Source: Pyricularia pennisetigena
Lineage: Eukaryota > Ascomycota > Sordariomycetes > Magnaporthales > Pyriculariaceae
Length of the DNA stretch: 64,000 nt
Assembly (NCBI RefSeq): GCF_004337985.1
Contig: NW_021940918.1
Location: 2,956,169 to 3,020,168, forward strand
Reading direction: 5' to 3'
Below, piece after piece: positions 34,305-45,873 of this stretch (its first letter is position 1; each line of letters starts with the position of its first letter). A model generated the notes under the pieces. That model worked only from the letters and a program-made list of their open reading frames with translations. It made no database searches and was not told the origin of the DNA. The position numbers and the translations under genes are program-made.

Positions 34305-36108
34305 ATGCTGTTCCTTTCTTCCCTCCTTCTCCTGGCCTTGTCCGGGGCTCCGGCTTTTGCAGCACGCATCGGCAACTTGTTGGAGCCACCTTTGCCCCCG
34401 CCCTTGGCAATCGAGGATGTCTTGGGAATCGACCGCAAGCAACTTAGCAAGCGGAAGACCGGGAGCGGGTTCTTTGATCAGTACATTGACCACAGCAACC
34501 CTTCATTGGGCACGTTCCGGCAGAAGTACTGGTGGAGCGATGAGTTCTACAAGGGTCCAGGCTCTCCCGTGATCTTCTTCAGCCCGGGAGAGTCAAGGGC
34601 CGATATCTATACTGGCTACCTGACCAACTATACCATCTCCGGCGTGTATGCGCAGGCCGTCGGCGGCGCCATCGTCATTCTCGAGCACCGCTACTGGGGA
34701 GAATCGTCACCTTTTGCAAACCTCAGCACCAAGAACATGCAGTACCTGACTCTCAACAACTCCATCTCGGACACAACTCGCTTTGCCCGCCAGGCGAAGC
34801 TGCCCTTTGACACCAGCGGAGCGACCAACGCCCCCAAGGCGCCCTGGGTCTTTGTTGGCGGTTCTTATGCTGGTGCCCTCGCCGGATGGGTAGATAGCGT
34901 CGCCCCTGGAACTTTCTGGGCCTACCATGCGTCAAGCGCAGTGGTCCAGGACGTCGGTAATTTCTGGCGGTACTTCACTCCAATCATTGAAGGCATGCCC
35001 AAGAATTGCAGCGCCGACGTCTCTCGGGTGATCGAGCACGTCGACAAAGTACTCAAGACTGGATCAGACGACGACAAGTCTGCCCTGAAGACAGCGTTTG
35101 GTCTCGGCTTTCTCGAGAATGATGACTTTGGCGGAGCACTGGCGAACGGCCCGTACCTGTGGCAGTCAGTTAGTTTCAGCGCCGGCTACTCGGGCTTTTA
35201 TCAGTTCTGTGACTACATCGAGGTATGTTCGCCCATCGGGCTGCCAGCTTCATGGGGATATTGCAAGGAAAACTATTCTTGCAATAGTTGCTGACTTTGT
35301 CCTCTAGAATGTACCACCCAGCGCAACGACCAGAGTGCCCCCATCGGCTGATGGTGTTGGCCTCGAGAAGGCCTTGATTGGTTACCAAAATTGGACCAAG
35401 AAGGAATACGTTCCAACCGCCTGCGACGCCTTGGGATTTGCCAAGGGTGACCTGAGCTGCCTGGACAGCCACAACTTCTCCAACCCCCTCTTCCGCGACT
35501 ATACTGTATTAAACTTGGGGAACCGGCAATGGAATTGGCTTCTTTGTAACGAACCGTAAGTGACGACAGCAGTGGTTCCGATCACAAACAATGCCGCCTC
35601 GTCTTGGTCTTGTTTTGTACTGACACGAGCCCGCCCACCCTTCAGCTTCAAGTTTTGGCAAACCGGCGCTCCCGAAGGCGAAAAGACCATTGCGTCGCGT
35701 TTCGTACGAGATACATACTACGAACGCCAGTGTAAATTGTGGTTCCCTGACGAGCCACGTGAAGGCGGTGGCGTCTACACGTTCGGCATAGCCCTCGGCA
35801 AGGACGTCACCGATGTAAACAAATTCACCGGTGGATGGGATCACACCAACACGACTCGAGTTCTCTGGGTCAATGGTCAATTTGACCCATGGCTGCATGC
35901 CACCGTGTCGGCACCCTCCCGCCCCGGGGGGCCTCTTCAGTCGACCGAGAAGGCACCTGTTCTTGTTATCCCGGGCGGAGTACACTGCGGCGACATGTTG
36001 ATGAGCAACGGAGACGCAAACGAGGGCACGCGCAAGGTCCATAGCCAGGCGCGCGAAATCATCAAAAAATGGGTCTCTGAGTTTCCCAAGAGCGGAAAGA
36101 GTTCTTGA
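34305..36108 (+). CDS. Secreted serine peptidase, family S28 (prolyl carboxypeptidase-like)
   Basis: Three exons (34305-35222, 35308-35555, 35646-36108) encode 542 residues. The start MLFLSSLLLLALSGAPAFA is a signal peptide and was chosen over an upstream in-frame ATG at 34095 that would bury it. SKRK near residue 47 may be a propeptide cleavage site. The catalytic triad is visible: Ser187 in GGSYAG, Asp469 in NGQFDPW and His502 in GGVHCGDM. Other family features are FDQYIDHSNPSLGTFRQKYW and EHRYWGESSPF. S28 enzymes remove residues next to proline at acidic pH, so extracellular peptide digestion is likely. Several N-x-S/T sites suit secretion. Confidence 0.95.
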
Positions 36109-36937
36109 GTGAAGCGAATGAAACTTGTTCTGTAATACGTTAGACCTAATACTAGTCTAGAATATCGAGGCTAAACGGCATTGGCTGCTTTTTTTTTTTT
36201 TTTCTTCTGTTCTGTTCTGAACATGGCACGCGCCTGAATACGTGTCTGAAATTTCCAGACTAGAAATTCGACTCGAGCTGCAGCGGTTGCCATCTCCTGG
36301 GCTACTCACGGCAGATCAAGACCACTCCGCGGTGGATGGCAGCCTATTGGTGGAAACCGACGAGTCGCATCTCGAACCCTCGCGGCATGATTGAGATGCA
36401 ATCTGGAGAATTCTCACACTAGGCGGATATAACCGGCCACATGGAGAATCCCTGCGACGATCCACAGGAAGCTTGTCCACAATCAAGATGCGGAGGATAT
36501 GGAACCGATATACGCGCGGAGAAGGCCATGTAGGCAAGCCACGTTCTTAATTTTTTTTTTCTTCTTTTTTTTCTCCGCTCTACTATATACCATCTGCCGA
36601 GAAATAATTTGGCGGAAAATGGGGAAAAGCTCGACAGGCACCGTCACCCGCATATAGCCAGCCTATCCCAACGGTGGTGATTTTGTCCGCATCCGTTTGT
36701 CCGAGCACCGGCCAGCAGAGGGCAAATCTTTTTTGTCTGTTATGTCATTGGGTTTGCATATCGAATGGGAAATATATATAATGTCCTAGCATCGACCCTG
36801 TGAGTGCTATAGAGACTTGGAACTCGTCTCAGTGGCCCATCGACCAAGTCCCCCCTGAAAACAAGGCAAACTACCTACTCGAGGTACCTACTTGGTTTGT
36901 CATATACTCAGCATCCAGCATCAGCTACAGGTCGACA
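36109..36937. other. Intergenic, no gene seen
   Basis: T-rich 3' sequence (T15 near 36188), then promoter of the SGNH hydrolase with AT-rich TATATATAA near 36773. Fragmentary frames at 36316-36537 show no family features. Confidence 0.55.
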
Positions 36938-37741
36938 ATGCACTTTACGTATGGTCTCGCGGCCGTGGCCTGCCTCGTGGGCACGACACTGGGTCAAGCC
37001 AAGGTCAAGTTCAGTAAGTGTTTTCTGTTCCAATCGGCTTTCTTTAACAAGCTACTTTGGCACCTCCCAACCATTGTTTTCTAACGCACTCGCCCACTCC
37101 CACCCTTTCTCTTGTGTTCAGTGCCACTCGGTGACAGCATCACCGAGATCACCTGCTGGCGGGCGACGGTATGGGACAACCTCGTCAGCGCGGGCGTGGC
37201 GTCCCGGACCGACTTTGTAGGGTCGTCGACGACGAACCCGCAAAACTGCCAGGCGCGCGACGGCAACTGGAACAAGCGGCACGAGGGCCACTCGGGCTAC
37301 CAGGCGGTCGACATTGTGCGCAACAACCTGCCGGGCTGGCTGAACCAGAACGTGCCCGACGTGGTCAACTTCATGCTGGGCACCAACGACGTCAACCTCG
37401 GCAACCGGCAGACCTCGGAGATCCTCGGCGCCTACACGGGCATCGTGCAGCAGCTGCGGGCCAAGAACCCGCGCGTCAAGGTCATGGTCGACACGGTCCT
37501 GCCCCTGCCCTTCAAGCAGGCGCCCATCACGGCCCTCAACAACGCCATCCCCGGCTGGGCGGCGGGCCTGAACACGTCCCAGTCCCCCATCGTCGTCGTC
37601 GACGTCGCCGCCGGATACCCCACCTCGGCCCTGAGGGACCAGGTCCACCCTAACGCCGCCGGCGATGCCATCATTGCCGCCAAGATCTCGCCCGTCCTGA
37701 TCCGCCTGATCAAGGACGTCATTGCCGAGAAGGGGCTGTGA
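36938..37741 (+). CDS. Secreted GDSL/SGNH hydrolase (CE3-like esterase)
   Basis: Two exons, 36938-37013 and 37122-37741, encode 231 residues. The start MHFTYGLAAVACLVGTTLG is a signal peptide. The mature protein begins with MPLGDSIT, the block-I nucleophile Ser. GTNDVNLG is block III, with the oxyanion-hole Asn. DQVHPNAAG holds the catalytic Asp and His of block V. The early GDS and short length resemble acetylxylan esterase family CE3 and cellulose-associated GDSL esterases, so deacetylation of plant cell-wall polysaccharide is a reasonable guess. The join keeps phase and restores a Met just before PLGDS. An assembly gap starts 55 bases after the stop. Confidence 0.93.
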
Positions 37742-39145
37742 GGAGACGGGCGGAAGGAAGAGTGCTTAATTTTCGGGAGAGAGGGAAGGGGGAGGGNNNN
37801 NNNNNNNNNNNNNNNNNNNNNNNNNNNNNNNNNNNNNNNNNNNNNNNNNNNNNNNNNNNNNNNNNNNNNNNNNNNNNNNAGTTGGTGGTTGTGTTGGTCA
37901 AACCCAGCCGCGACTTTTTTTTTCATATATCGTGAGTCGTCCTGAAACGACGCGCGTTTTAGCGTCGCTGTTTGGGAGGGACAATATATACCATACCATA
38001 CCGTACATAAAGTAACCATCGAGACGGTATTCATCTGCATGTTGATTTTTGCTCAGTCATTTGTTTGTACTGCTGCCTCGGAATACCGATCGACCTTTTT
38101 TTTCTGTGCTATAATGACAGGCTATTTGGTAATTTCGGTTGGTAGTTTCTGCGCTCAACGGCCGCTGTAGCATCCCATCCCATCGCCTGAATTGTAATTT
38201 GTATAGGTGAAATATCATATATTTGGTCACTGTTGAGATGGGAGAAAAAAAAAAGGCAGAAAAAGTGCGGTTCGTCTCTTCCTCCACGCACGCCACGAAG
38301 CCTTGTTTTTTTTTTTTCTTCCAGAACACCAATATGTCATTCCACAGTCAGTTTCAAGGAGCGGGGGACGACAGAGCAGTGCTGATCCAGACCACGGACA
38401 GCGTCTACCCTGCCAAACCGTCCGTACTATCCGCCCGATTCGGGTAACGAGCACCAGCAAGGGATCAAGGGTTTTTTGGGTCAAAAACCGCGACAGGTGC
38501 AAGGAAAGAACGGACGAGGCGCGTGTCGGCGGCAGCCCGCGCATGGATCTGCATCTTTCCATGCAGGGATCCAGCACATATGCTTGGACTTTTGGTGGTT
38601 TTCTTGGGTATACTCTAGATTGTGTTACGGATAGATATTAGGGATGTTCAGACTTTTCACGGCGAAATTATACTTAGCGCCACGTCCATGAGACGAGTGA
38701 ATTTTCGAAGAGGCGTCAGCTCATGTACTTGAACTACAAGAAGTAGGCGCACTTTTTAGCCATGTCGATATCTCGCGGGCTTAACATTGAAATTTGCCAG
38801 TCTTTCTTTTATCATGGTTGGCTGTACATTTCTCAGTTGATATCGTCGACTACCAAACTCTGAATCAAATTGACAGGTCATGGAATGACTTTGCAAAGAC
38901 ATTCACAACTCTTCCAACTGTCGCTTTAAAAAGCTCAGCGGATGTAAAAGTACACGGTCCTTCGCTTTCACGATAAATGATAAGCAATCCAGTTGCTAGA
39001 CTAGCAGTAATGTAAGTAGAGTCATATTCGCAAGGATATAGATAGCCAAATGCGCCAGCGTTTTGCCTATTCCCAAAAACAACAACACAAAAAAACCTCA
39101 TGGACAAAAAACAAACAGACTACAAACATCCCTAAAACACACCCA
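37742..39145. other. Intergenic with assembly gap, no gene seen
   Basis: Contains a run of 83 Ns (37797-37879) and short A/T tracts at 38240 and 38306. Small frames (38223-38641) lack support. Confidence 0.6.
37797..37879. other. Assembly gap (83 N)
   Basis: Unresolved bases. True length and content are unknown. Other unresolved bases are at 5019 and 57716-57717. Confidence 0.99.
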
Positions 39146-40012
39146 TCATCTCTTCGACGGCTTCGGTCTCCCGCTGGGATGAGTAACCTCCCACTCCCTC
39201 CTGACGTCGTCGGCGCCGTGCTTTCCCTTCCTGCCTCTGACGTCCTGCAGGTGCTGGAGGAACTGCGACGAGATCTTGAACTTGCAGTGAACAGAGGACA
39301 CCTCGACCGTGTTGATCCTGCTACCACCCCTCCAACCACGGCTGCTGCTGCTGCCACTACCGCCGCTGCCGTGGCTGCTCACGCTGCCGCCGTCGCCGCC
39401 ACGCACATCCCGGGGGAAGCCGTCGCGGTCAAAGAGCTCGGCGAGCAGCGCGGCGTTGTGCGACTGCGTGCAGTAGACAAAGGCGTTTCCGGGCTCGGGG
39501 ATGGTGACGTAGAGGATGCCGAAGCTGTTCGAGGCCTCGCCCGTGAGCAGCTTGGCCGCCTTGAGGATGTCGGCCCGCGCCGTGCCGGGCGGCAGGCCGT
39601 CGAGGTGCACCACGATCCGCTCCACGTAGTCGTGCTCCTGCTCACCGCCCAGATGCGGCGGCGGCCAGATGTCGTCGCTCGTCCCGTGCGCGTAGCCCCA
39701 TTCTGTCTTGAAGGGGGGAGCGCCGATCTGGTGAAAGGGGTGAGGATCGTTTTGGGTCAGCTTGCTGTTGGTTTTTCTTTTCTGTTTCTTTGGGGGCTTT
39801 GGGGCCGACTGATTATGGTGGATACATGACATACCCTGACCAAGGGCCACAGTAGAATGGACCAAAGGATCAGAGTGGGATGACCAAAGTCATTGTGGTA
39901 TTATTTCCATCATAAGCCGACTTACAGTTAGATACAAGGCCTGTTTTGCCAGCTCTATCTCCAGCCTCTGGTGGTTAAAGGCGTCCTGATAGATCAACGG
40001 GCCGTGACCCAT
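39146..40012 (-). CDS. Unknown protein with Gly/Ser-rich linker
   Basis: Two exons on the minus strand, 39926-40012 and 39146-39727, encode 222 residues. The start is MGHGPLIYQD; the donor is GTAAGT and the acceptor CACCAG, and both exons stay in phase. Residues 30-130 look globular (DYVERIVVHLDGLPPGTARADI then FGILYVTIPEPGNAFVY), with alternating strands and helices that could fit an RRM-like or ferredoxin-like fold. A low-complexity Gly/Ser stretch follows (about 139-163), then a basic C-terminus (RGRKGKHG, PSGRPKPSKR). I do not recognise the family. Confidence 0.7.
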
Positions 40013-42918
40013 GGCTGCTGGTGCTGGGCTCTTTCAGGTGTCTTTGGATGTAACGTAATGCAATGTGAGACACGGATGAAAACAAAAAAAAAAAAACAAA
40101 AGTGCTAATCAACAGATTAGCAGCAAGGAGCAGATTTACTGTCAAGAAAACAAAAGGCCATAGGGAGATAACCAGGCAGCATAGAAACGAAGAACCGAGT
40201 TGCTGGGATATCAAAAGGCTTCTATAGCTAGACTGGTCAGGCTGAACGTCTTCAAGAACCCAACGCCTGTCCATACAAGACGGGACCGCTCTGTCGGGCT
40301 GCGTTGCATCCTCGAACATGCTGCGCGAGCCCAGCTGCACCCAGTCGGTCAAAGCATCCGAGGCTGCGGATGGGCTGGGAGAAGACATGACCGTTCCACA
40401 GCACTAGCTCCGTGCTCCTTCGGTGTGATGAAAGGCCTAGAAAGCCCGCATTTGTGAGAGGTTGATGGGATTTATCCGTCGTGAGTTGGCCATCACCAAA
40501 CCAGTCCATGTAATTCCACGTGTTGGATTTGAGCATTCACGAGACGAGTATGCGGTCAGTGTAGCTCGGGAGCCCAACTGCGCCATGTCCTCGATAGACT
40601 CGGGATGGCATTTGACGTGGTGAAGGTTGCTAAGTAGCTTTCCAAAGCGGCCCGATCCAACCAGCACTGAGCCTGGCCCATGTCATGATCGTTGATGAGT
40701 TCAACGAGAATCAACCCAGTGGCCAGTGGCCAGGCCACGGAGCACAGCGGCCACGTACGTCGATTTGTTCGCGATTTCCTGTCAATGCTTGTCTTTGGAG
40801 GTTTTCGCCCGTGCAGCCAAGGCATGGCCACCTACCATGTGTGACATCCACGACCTGGGTGAGGCGCTCAGGGATACCAGAAGTTGAGGTCGCGATAGGC
40901 CATGCGTAGCGCAAAGCAATAGCGGACACACGGCTCTCAAGACTGTGTATGGTCAAGATGTTGTTCCTGCAGGGGATTCTGAATTCTCCGACGCTGGTTC
41001 GTGCCTTGCGTTTGGCGCCAATATCGCGAGTTTCATATATTTGCAAGCCTAACAAGCATCCGCCGAGCTCCTTATGGCCAAACGCCATCATGTTGCCTGG
41101 CGCATGCAATCTCGACCGTCATATACCTGACGCCGGCCTCGCCTCGCGCAGATCGGGAGCCTGCTTTTGCCAGCAGACGGGCTGAAAACAAGGAACGAAC
41201 ATTAATGGCAAGTGACAAGCCCACGTTTTCGCCCAAAGGGATGGTTTCTTCCTTTGTCCAACCTCAAACAACCTAATGTTAGCTCTCATAGGCCTGCTGA
41301 CCGGAGAATGGAGGTACTTGAGAACGGCCGGTGCTCGCCCAAGAGTCGACTATATTGAATGCGGGCCGAGCCAATATTGCGCTGATGTCGGTGGCCCTCC
41401 ATCCAACACCCATAGGTGCACTCCATATCAGAAGCCTGGGATTTCATGACCCCTCCCAGGCATCATCCATATCGACCCGTCCAATCAGCCCTGCTATGCG
41501 GATACCCGTGACCCCGGAGCCTGCCACAAGGTCACAGAATCCTTCAACCGCCGGAACCAGACCTTCTGCCGCATGACACAATGTGACAAACCTTTGCCGG
41601 TCTTTTTTGACGGCATGCTTGCCGCAAGCAAACAAAAATGTAGCCAAATTCCACTAATTTTTTATTTTATTTTTTCTTCTTTTGCTTTTCCAGTTTTTGT
41701 TTTGTTTCTTTTTTTTTACTCTTCTTTTTCTTCTTTTCCTCAACCCTTCACCAGCGCAAAGAGGCCAGCCCCTTCAACGAGACTTGTTTTCGGCTATGTG
41801 TGTAACGGAGATTGCAAGCGGGTAATGGCAGAGCCAGTCGGCCCTTGACCGCCCTCTTCCCTCGGCCAAGTCTTTGTACACATGGCCGGTGCCGCCCGAG
41901 CCTTCTCTTTATTTTCCAATTGCCGCTCGGGTAGGAGGCGTGCCTTGGTTGTCAAGTAGCATGTCTGATCGAGGACGTTGGAGTCGATCACTCGTAGCGG
42001 GTTCAGGCTTCTGGGGACTGGCTTAGTTGCCTAGGTGTAACATGATCTGCAACCGAAAAACAAAAAGAATTCTCCGGACTGCTTCTCGCAACAGTCTAAG
42101 GATAGACAGTAGTACACTCCAGTCTTGCTTTGCGTCAACGAGCATAAAGAGCATTCAACGCCACCGCCTCGTATATGCACTCCGCAATCTAACTGGTAAT
42201 TAGTAACGAGTGTCTTGGGAAATCATTCAAAAATCAAGAAGCATGGCTTTAAAACACCGGACAACGGGCGCGAGGGGCCAAGGATAGACACATAAGTAAA
42301 AGCAGCGAGCCAAGATAAGCAAGATAAAAATATATTTACACCGAACATGTCAGGGTGTTGATCAAAAACAGTTGGGCTTTGGCCGATGAAGCAAGCGCCA
42401 TTCTTTCTTTTCCATAACAGCAACAAGACAAACTAGTCTCCCAGGACCCAAAAAAAGAGATCTAACAATGACAAGAGACGATTAAATAACAATAAGGAAT
42501 GCAAAAACGGGATATGTAAAAAGAAACGTGGGCAGGAACCATGTATGGCTTGCTGCCCGTAGGCAGTCGTTATGTTGGCTTTTCCTAAGCACATCCGTGA
42601 GGAGTGTCACCAGCGTAAATATCATGCCAGTCAACAGTAGGAGATATATGATGTGTGACTTAAGGAAAGCGGAAAATGTCAAGTAAAGAAGGACAAGAAA
42701 AGAAGTTTGTACTCCCACAAATGGAAAATGAGAAAAAACGAGCCGTGGCTTCTGCTGGGTACAAAAAGCCCTTCCATGGACTGCTTTCTTCCCGCTGTTC
42801 AAATGCTGCAAACGCTCCCGTCCGCCCCTGATTTTGATTCCGATTTTTTTTTTTTTTTTTTTTTGTTCATGTTAATTTCTTAGGTTTGCGAGTGCCGTCG
42901 TTTGCCGGCACTCATAAT
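40013..42918. other. Long intergenic region, no supportable gene
   Basis: About 2.9 kb. The part from 40200 to 41600 has balanced GC with broken frames on both strands, perhaps an old gene or transposon remnant, but no family motif was recognised. The part from 41640 to 42870 is AT-rich and ends in T21 (42844-42864). Confidence 0.5.
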
Positions 42919-43296
42919 TTACCGCACCTCGGCGACGCTCACGTTTTCTCTCCTCCAGTCATCAGCTTGCCGACTGCCTGAAATCTTTGACATGGACCCA
43001 AACCCTGGCATGGACGAGAATCGATTCAGCTTCTTGCCTGCCTTGTGCGTCGGCGACCCGGAGGGCACGTTATCTGTTGTGTATGAAGACCCAACCGTGG
43101 CCGACTTGCTGGGCGATGTTGAGGTCGAGTTTGTGGAGCTGCCAGTCGACGCTGGGGTGTTGTAAATGTACTCGCCGTCCACGTACATGGCATTCGACAC
43201 GAAGGTGGACCTGCGGTTGCGCCTTTTGGTGTAGCGTTGCTCGAGCCTAAACAGCTCAATCTTGGCTTGGATACGTTCAAGGATTCCGGGTGCCAT
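42919..43296 (-). CDS. Small conserved-looking basic protein of unknown function
   Basis: Single-exon minus-strand gene of 125 residues starting MAPGILERIQAKIELFRLEQ. The N-terminal 35 residues form a basic, probably helical segment (RYTKRRNRRSTF), followed by a short strand-like YVDGEYIYNTP and a Ser/Thr-rich linker. The C-terminus is basic (KAGKKLNRFSS, then RQADDWRRENVSVAEVR). The composition (defined N-terminal block plus low-complexity tail) is usual for small fungal proteins shared among Sordariomycetes, from memory only. No signal peptide or membrane segment. Function unknown. Confidence 0.65.
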   Translation of the reverse strand: MAPGILERIQAKIELFRLEQRYTKRRNRRSTFVSNAMYVDGEYIYNTPASTGSSTNSTSTSPSKSATVGSSYTTDNVPSGSPTHKAGKKLNRFSSMPGFGSMSKISGSRQADDWRRENVSVAEVR

Positions 43297-45873
43297 TTTG
43301 GATGCGAAGTATATATGACTTTTTTCGGATTTTCTTTGGCCTTTGGTGGGCCTTTTTGGTTCTGTCGTCTGCCTCTGGCGATCCAGTCGTTTCTGCGCGC
43401 GCGTCTTGCGTCGGAGGCTGGCGGTGCTAGGGCGATGACTGTGTTGCGTCGCTCAAGATAAATAGGTGCTTCAGGCTCGCAGAGCTCTTGCGTCAGGGAG
43501 CAGCGTGCAGAGGATAAGCTACGCCGGATGGACAGGCCGTGATGTCGTTGGCGCTGTTTAGGTTGGGTGTCAGGCGTGAAGATCGCCGCTAGGCACAGGT
43601 CTAGAAAGTTTCGCTGAGCACTCGAGCTTCTTATCGAGGCTTGAATGTGGCAAGCTTCTAAAGGTCAGGTGTCGTCAAGAAAACAATGCATGCGGAAGTG
43701 GCGCCAGCTGCGATTTGGTGTTTCAGCAAAGTAATATCACAGTTGAGGTATCGAGTCAACACAATGCAGGCCGTGGCTGTGTCGTGTTTCGCGGTTGAAT
43801 CGGTTGTCAGGATTCTTTTTGGTTATTTTATTTATTTATTTTATTCTCAAGTTGTTTTTTTTTTTTTTTTCAAAAGAGCGACAAAGGTTTGGTCTGATGT
43901 ACGAGAATGAGAGGACTCAAAGGATTATATCCCGAAAATAAGGCGGGGGATTTGTCAGTCGCCTGCCTACCTGGGTAGAAGAGAAGCGTAAGAAACCAAA
44001 GAAAACCAATCCAAGAGAAAAAAAAAAGAGGCTGCGAAAGGTTTTCTTGCTAACGACCCAAGTGGTAGAAGATATGAGATGAGATGGGCAGCAAGACCAG
44101 CCAGGGAGTTGACCAGGGAATGGATGAGCACATTGGGAAGTGGATCCAATTCGTCCAATCGCAGATCCGATGTAGGAAAGAGCTGCCATCTTGAGGCAAG
44201 CTCCACGGTTTTTTTGGTCTCTTTTGGGCGGAGGACAGTAGCCACGACCCACAGCCAAGCTCACCTTGCCAAGCCCGGCGTCGCATTTCCCCTTGTTCGC
44301 TCTTCTCCACCTTGTCACACCCAGAGTGTCGACAGCAAGGACAATCCTTTGCATTTTGTTCCTCCGCTAACCTCTTTGCGCTTGGATATGCGGGGTTCTT
44401 GCAAAGTATTGGCCTGGGGTCGACAGGAAGCTGAGAAGGATAGATAGTGCGAGGCGGTTGCACCTATCTACTATGGTACTGCAGTATGCAGGTAAAATAC
44501 ATTGGTCGCAACTCTATTATGCAAGGTACATGTAATTACTACGAGCACGTAGTAGGCAAGTTAGGTACACTAACCCATGCGTCAGGTCTGTAACAGCAGA
44601 ATGCTCATGCATGTTTTGCCGACTAGGATGCAAGCAAGCCAAGCTCAATTGCCAAAAAAATCGTCAAAATGCAAGTCAAAAATCTAAAAATTAATCGCGT
44701 CAGGTATCTTAATACGAGTACATTCGTCGTAAATATTTATCCTTTCGTACGATATTTAATCCCTCCCAATGCCATGCTAGGATGACTTGCCGTCCGATGT
44801 CACGTCATGCGGATTCACGCCTCATGAAAACCACGAGAGCAAATGCAGGGGCAGAGGGGGCAGAGCTGTAGAACAATGGAACACTGCACTTCCACTCACC
44901 CAATGTCCCCATCACAAGTTGAATGCGGGGCATTTTGGCGGATTCGCGAATAACCTTTGGGGCTAGGGGCGGGTTGAGCGCTAACCAACCTTTTCTTTTT
45001 TTTTTTTTTTTTTCTTGTTCGGATTGCGCAAATGATCTACATTTATTTGGCGGCAGACTGGCAGTAGGCGTTTTTTTTTTTTCACCACCAGCAGTAAAGT
45101 GTTTAATATTTGCCGCTACTGGTCCGCATGGGCCAGGCGACCGACTCGGTTCTCTGCCCTAATTACTCGCCTTGCACTAGGTATCCGTAGTCTACCCGAT
45201 GAAGTATCTAGTCCTACAGTAGTCTAATCCAAGACCTCAATCAATTTAGAAAGTCGCCGACCGGTAGGAGGGTGTCGCGTGGGGGAAGATCCAAACTCCA
45301 AAGGGAATTTAATTTGCAAAAAGGAGTGCGACACTGCGGGGGTCTACCTTGGCGCATGCGAGTCTTATCTGTTGGGGCCCGGCTCGCCCGCATCCAAATG
45401 AGGAGACCTACTGGTAATAATCCCGACAGGCCGACGACATAATTATTCTGTGCAGGTAATAGATGGACTGACTACCTATGGGGTATGGGCAGCTATCAAA
45501 TGGCCAGTTCAACAGCGGAAACATTACATTTATTTAACGCTCAACCGTCGAATGTACTTTTGGAGGCGAGAAATGGACTTCGGTACAATCATAAGCAAGA
45601 TGGTAGCACTAAAACAAGCCAAGTTTCCCGATTGTTTCTAACCAAAGTCACGAATTACATGATCACCAGATATATTCGTCTGATATATAGAAAAAGGGGG
45701 TATAAAAGTCCTAATATAAGAAAGAAACGCCCCACTGCAACCTTTGCCGTGGAGTGATGAATGGACAGGAATATAAATTTCACATGCCTGCCAACCAGCT
45801 AATATATGCTTCAAGCTCGGCGACCTTTTAAGGACACCGAGCTCTCATCTCAATACTGATCTTTGCATATCCT
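43297..45873. other. Long intergenic region, AT-rich, no gene seen
   Basis: About 2.6 kb with T15-T16 tracts near 43855 and 44998 and many TA steps. Frames at 43917-44463 overlap one another in several phases and lack family features. Confidence 0.55.

Noticed and set aside
40437..41576. Several frames of 70-130 residues on both strands
   Set aside because: Mutually overlapping, no conserved motif; possibly a relic but not supportable.
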